Assembly: GCA_907165065.1 (NCBI GenBank) | Contig: OU015523.1 | Location: forward strand, 21,293,834 to 21,357,833 | Direction of reading: 5' to 3' | Source of the DNA: Caprimulgus europaeus | Taxonomy: Eukaryota > Chordata > Aves > Caprimulgiformes > Caprimulgidae | DNA length: 64,000 nucleotides | Shown: piece by piece, positions 63,512 to 64,000 of the stretch | Layout: every line of letters starts with the position of its first letter | Numbering within the stretch: position 1 is the stretch's first letter | Notes under the pieces: model-generated | Databases searched by the model: none | What the model was told of the DNA's origin: nothing | What the model saw: the letters and a program-made list of their open reading frames with translations, nothing else | Made by a program: the position numbers and the translations under genes

Positions 63512-64000
63512 TAACAACATCAGAAATGCAATTATAATATTTTCATTTGAATTTCAAAAAAAGGTATAATTTGACTGGAAGTGAATAAATTTAGATCTAC
63601 AAAAAACTTGAGAGAAAAATGACCATGAAGCAAACAAAACCTGTCAACAATCCAGACAGCTCTGAGCACAAGCATAAAAAAAAAAAAAAATCATCTGTCC
63701 ACCTTGTCAAGGATTTTCTTAACTCCTTTTATTTTATTAACTCTGGAGAAAAGTTAGTCCCTTCTTTAAGTCCCCTGCTGGCTATGTGACATACACAAAT
63801 AGCTTTTGACTCTTTTGTGAAAACTTTGCCAGGTCACTAACTGTTTTATATCATCTCAGGCTTCCTATAAGGGATAACATGTAAAGCAGAGGTTAGTATT
63901 TCACATTGTCTCCTCACTTCCAGTATTACCAGGACAAAATCCATCATGGCCCCAGAATGACCTTCTCACTAGTCCGATTTGGTGTTGCCCTGCTTTATGG

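Larger units (their letters stand above)
61231..64000. other. Non-coding sequence with G/T-rich simple tracts
   Basis: No gene was recognised. Simple G/T tracts occur at 62288-62328 and 63459-63511, and poly(T) near 62000. The start of this interval may contain further unrecognisable parts of the L2-like element. Confidence 0.45.

Noticed and set aside
1-64000. tRNA, rRNA, snRNA and microRNA genes
   Set aside because: No box A/B pairs with a cloverleaf, no rRNA cores and no snRNA signatures were recognised. The two hairpins have stems too short for microRNA precursors.

Overview
The window is vertebrate nuclear DNA and almost certainly avian. The evidence is several CR1 LINE 3' ends carrying the bird/reptile terminal motif (TCATAGAATCA on the plus strand, or its complement), a solo LTR that resembles a family common in bird genomes, low CpG, an AT-rich background and very old sauropsid-type repeats. 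I recognise no protein-coding gene, rRNA, tRNA or other RNA gene. The longest open frames sit inside repeats: 227 and 172 codons in the solo LTR, 188 codons in a CR1 and 150 codons in a pentanucleotide microsatellite. The rest look like chance frames. The stretch is best read as intergenic or deep intronic sequence. Small exons or lncRNA exons cannot be excluded from sequence alone.

Layout: 1-9600 is AT-rich and holds old palindromic repeat fragments (about 2.19, 4.8 and 6.4 kb), an L3/MIR-like relic (8.2 kb) and a perfect 14-bp hairpin (4.5 kb). 9.6-10.1 kb is a GC-elevated block of unknown origin. 10.7-11.3 kb is a minus-strand CR1. A CR1 3' end at 12.5 kb runs directly into a 265-bp ATTCC/ATTCT microsatellite. 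14.94-16.44 kb is the longest CR1, on the minus strand, with part of the reverse transcriptase and a large internal deletion. 16.4-23.6 kb is nearly featureless. 23.59-24.74 kb is a complete solo LTR with a 5-bp target duplication and an internal tandem array. 29.2-30.2 kb is a GC-rich islet.

From 30.5 kb to the end the sequence is again AT-rich. It holds more palindromic repeats (30.5, 33.6 and 37.5 kb), an (AAT)18 microsatellite (38.9 kb), CR1 tails (45.9 and 58.8 kb), an L3-like tail (48.4 kb) and a second perfect hairpin (55.9 kb). At 60.7-61.2 kb there is a heavily decayed L2-like LINE reverse transcriptase on the minus strand, recognised from protein motifs split over three frames.

No genes can be shown to work together. 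I found no evidence for a novel biological system. The most informative items are the L2-like fossil, the microsatellite that appears to have grown from a CR1 tail, the solo LTR with its internal tandem array, the cluster of old palindromic repeats and the unexplained GC-rich islet. Family names rest on remembered consensus sequences and motifs, not on database searches.
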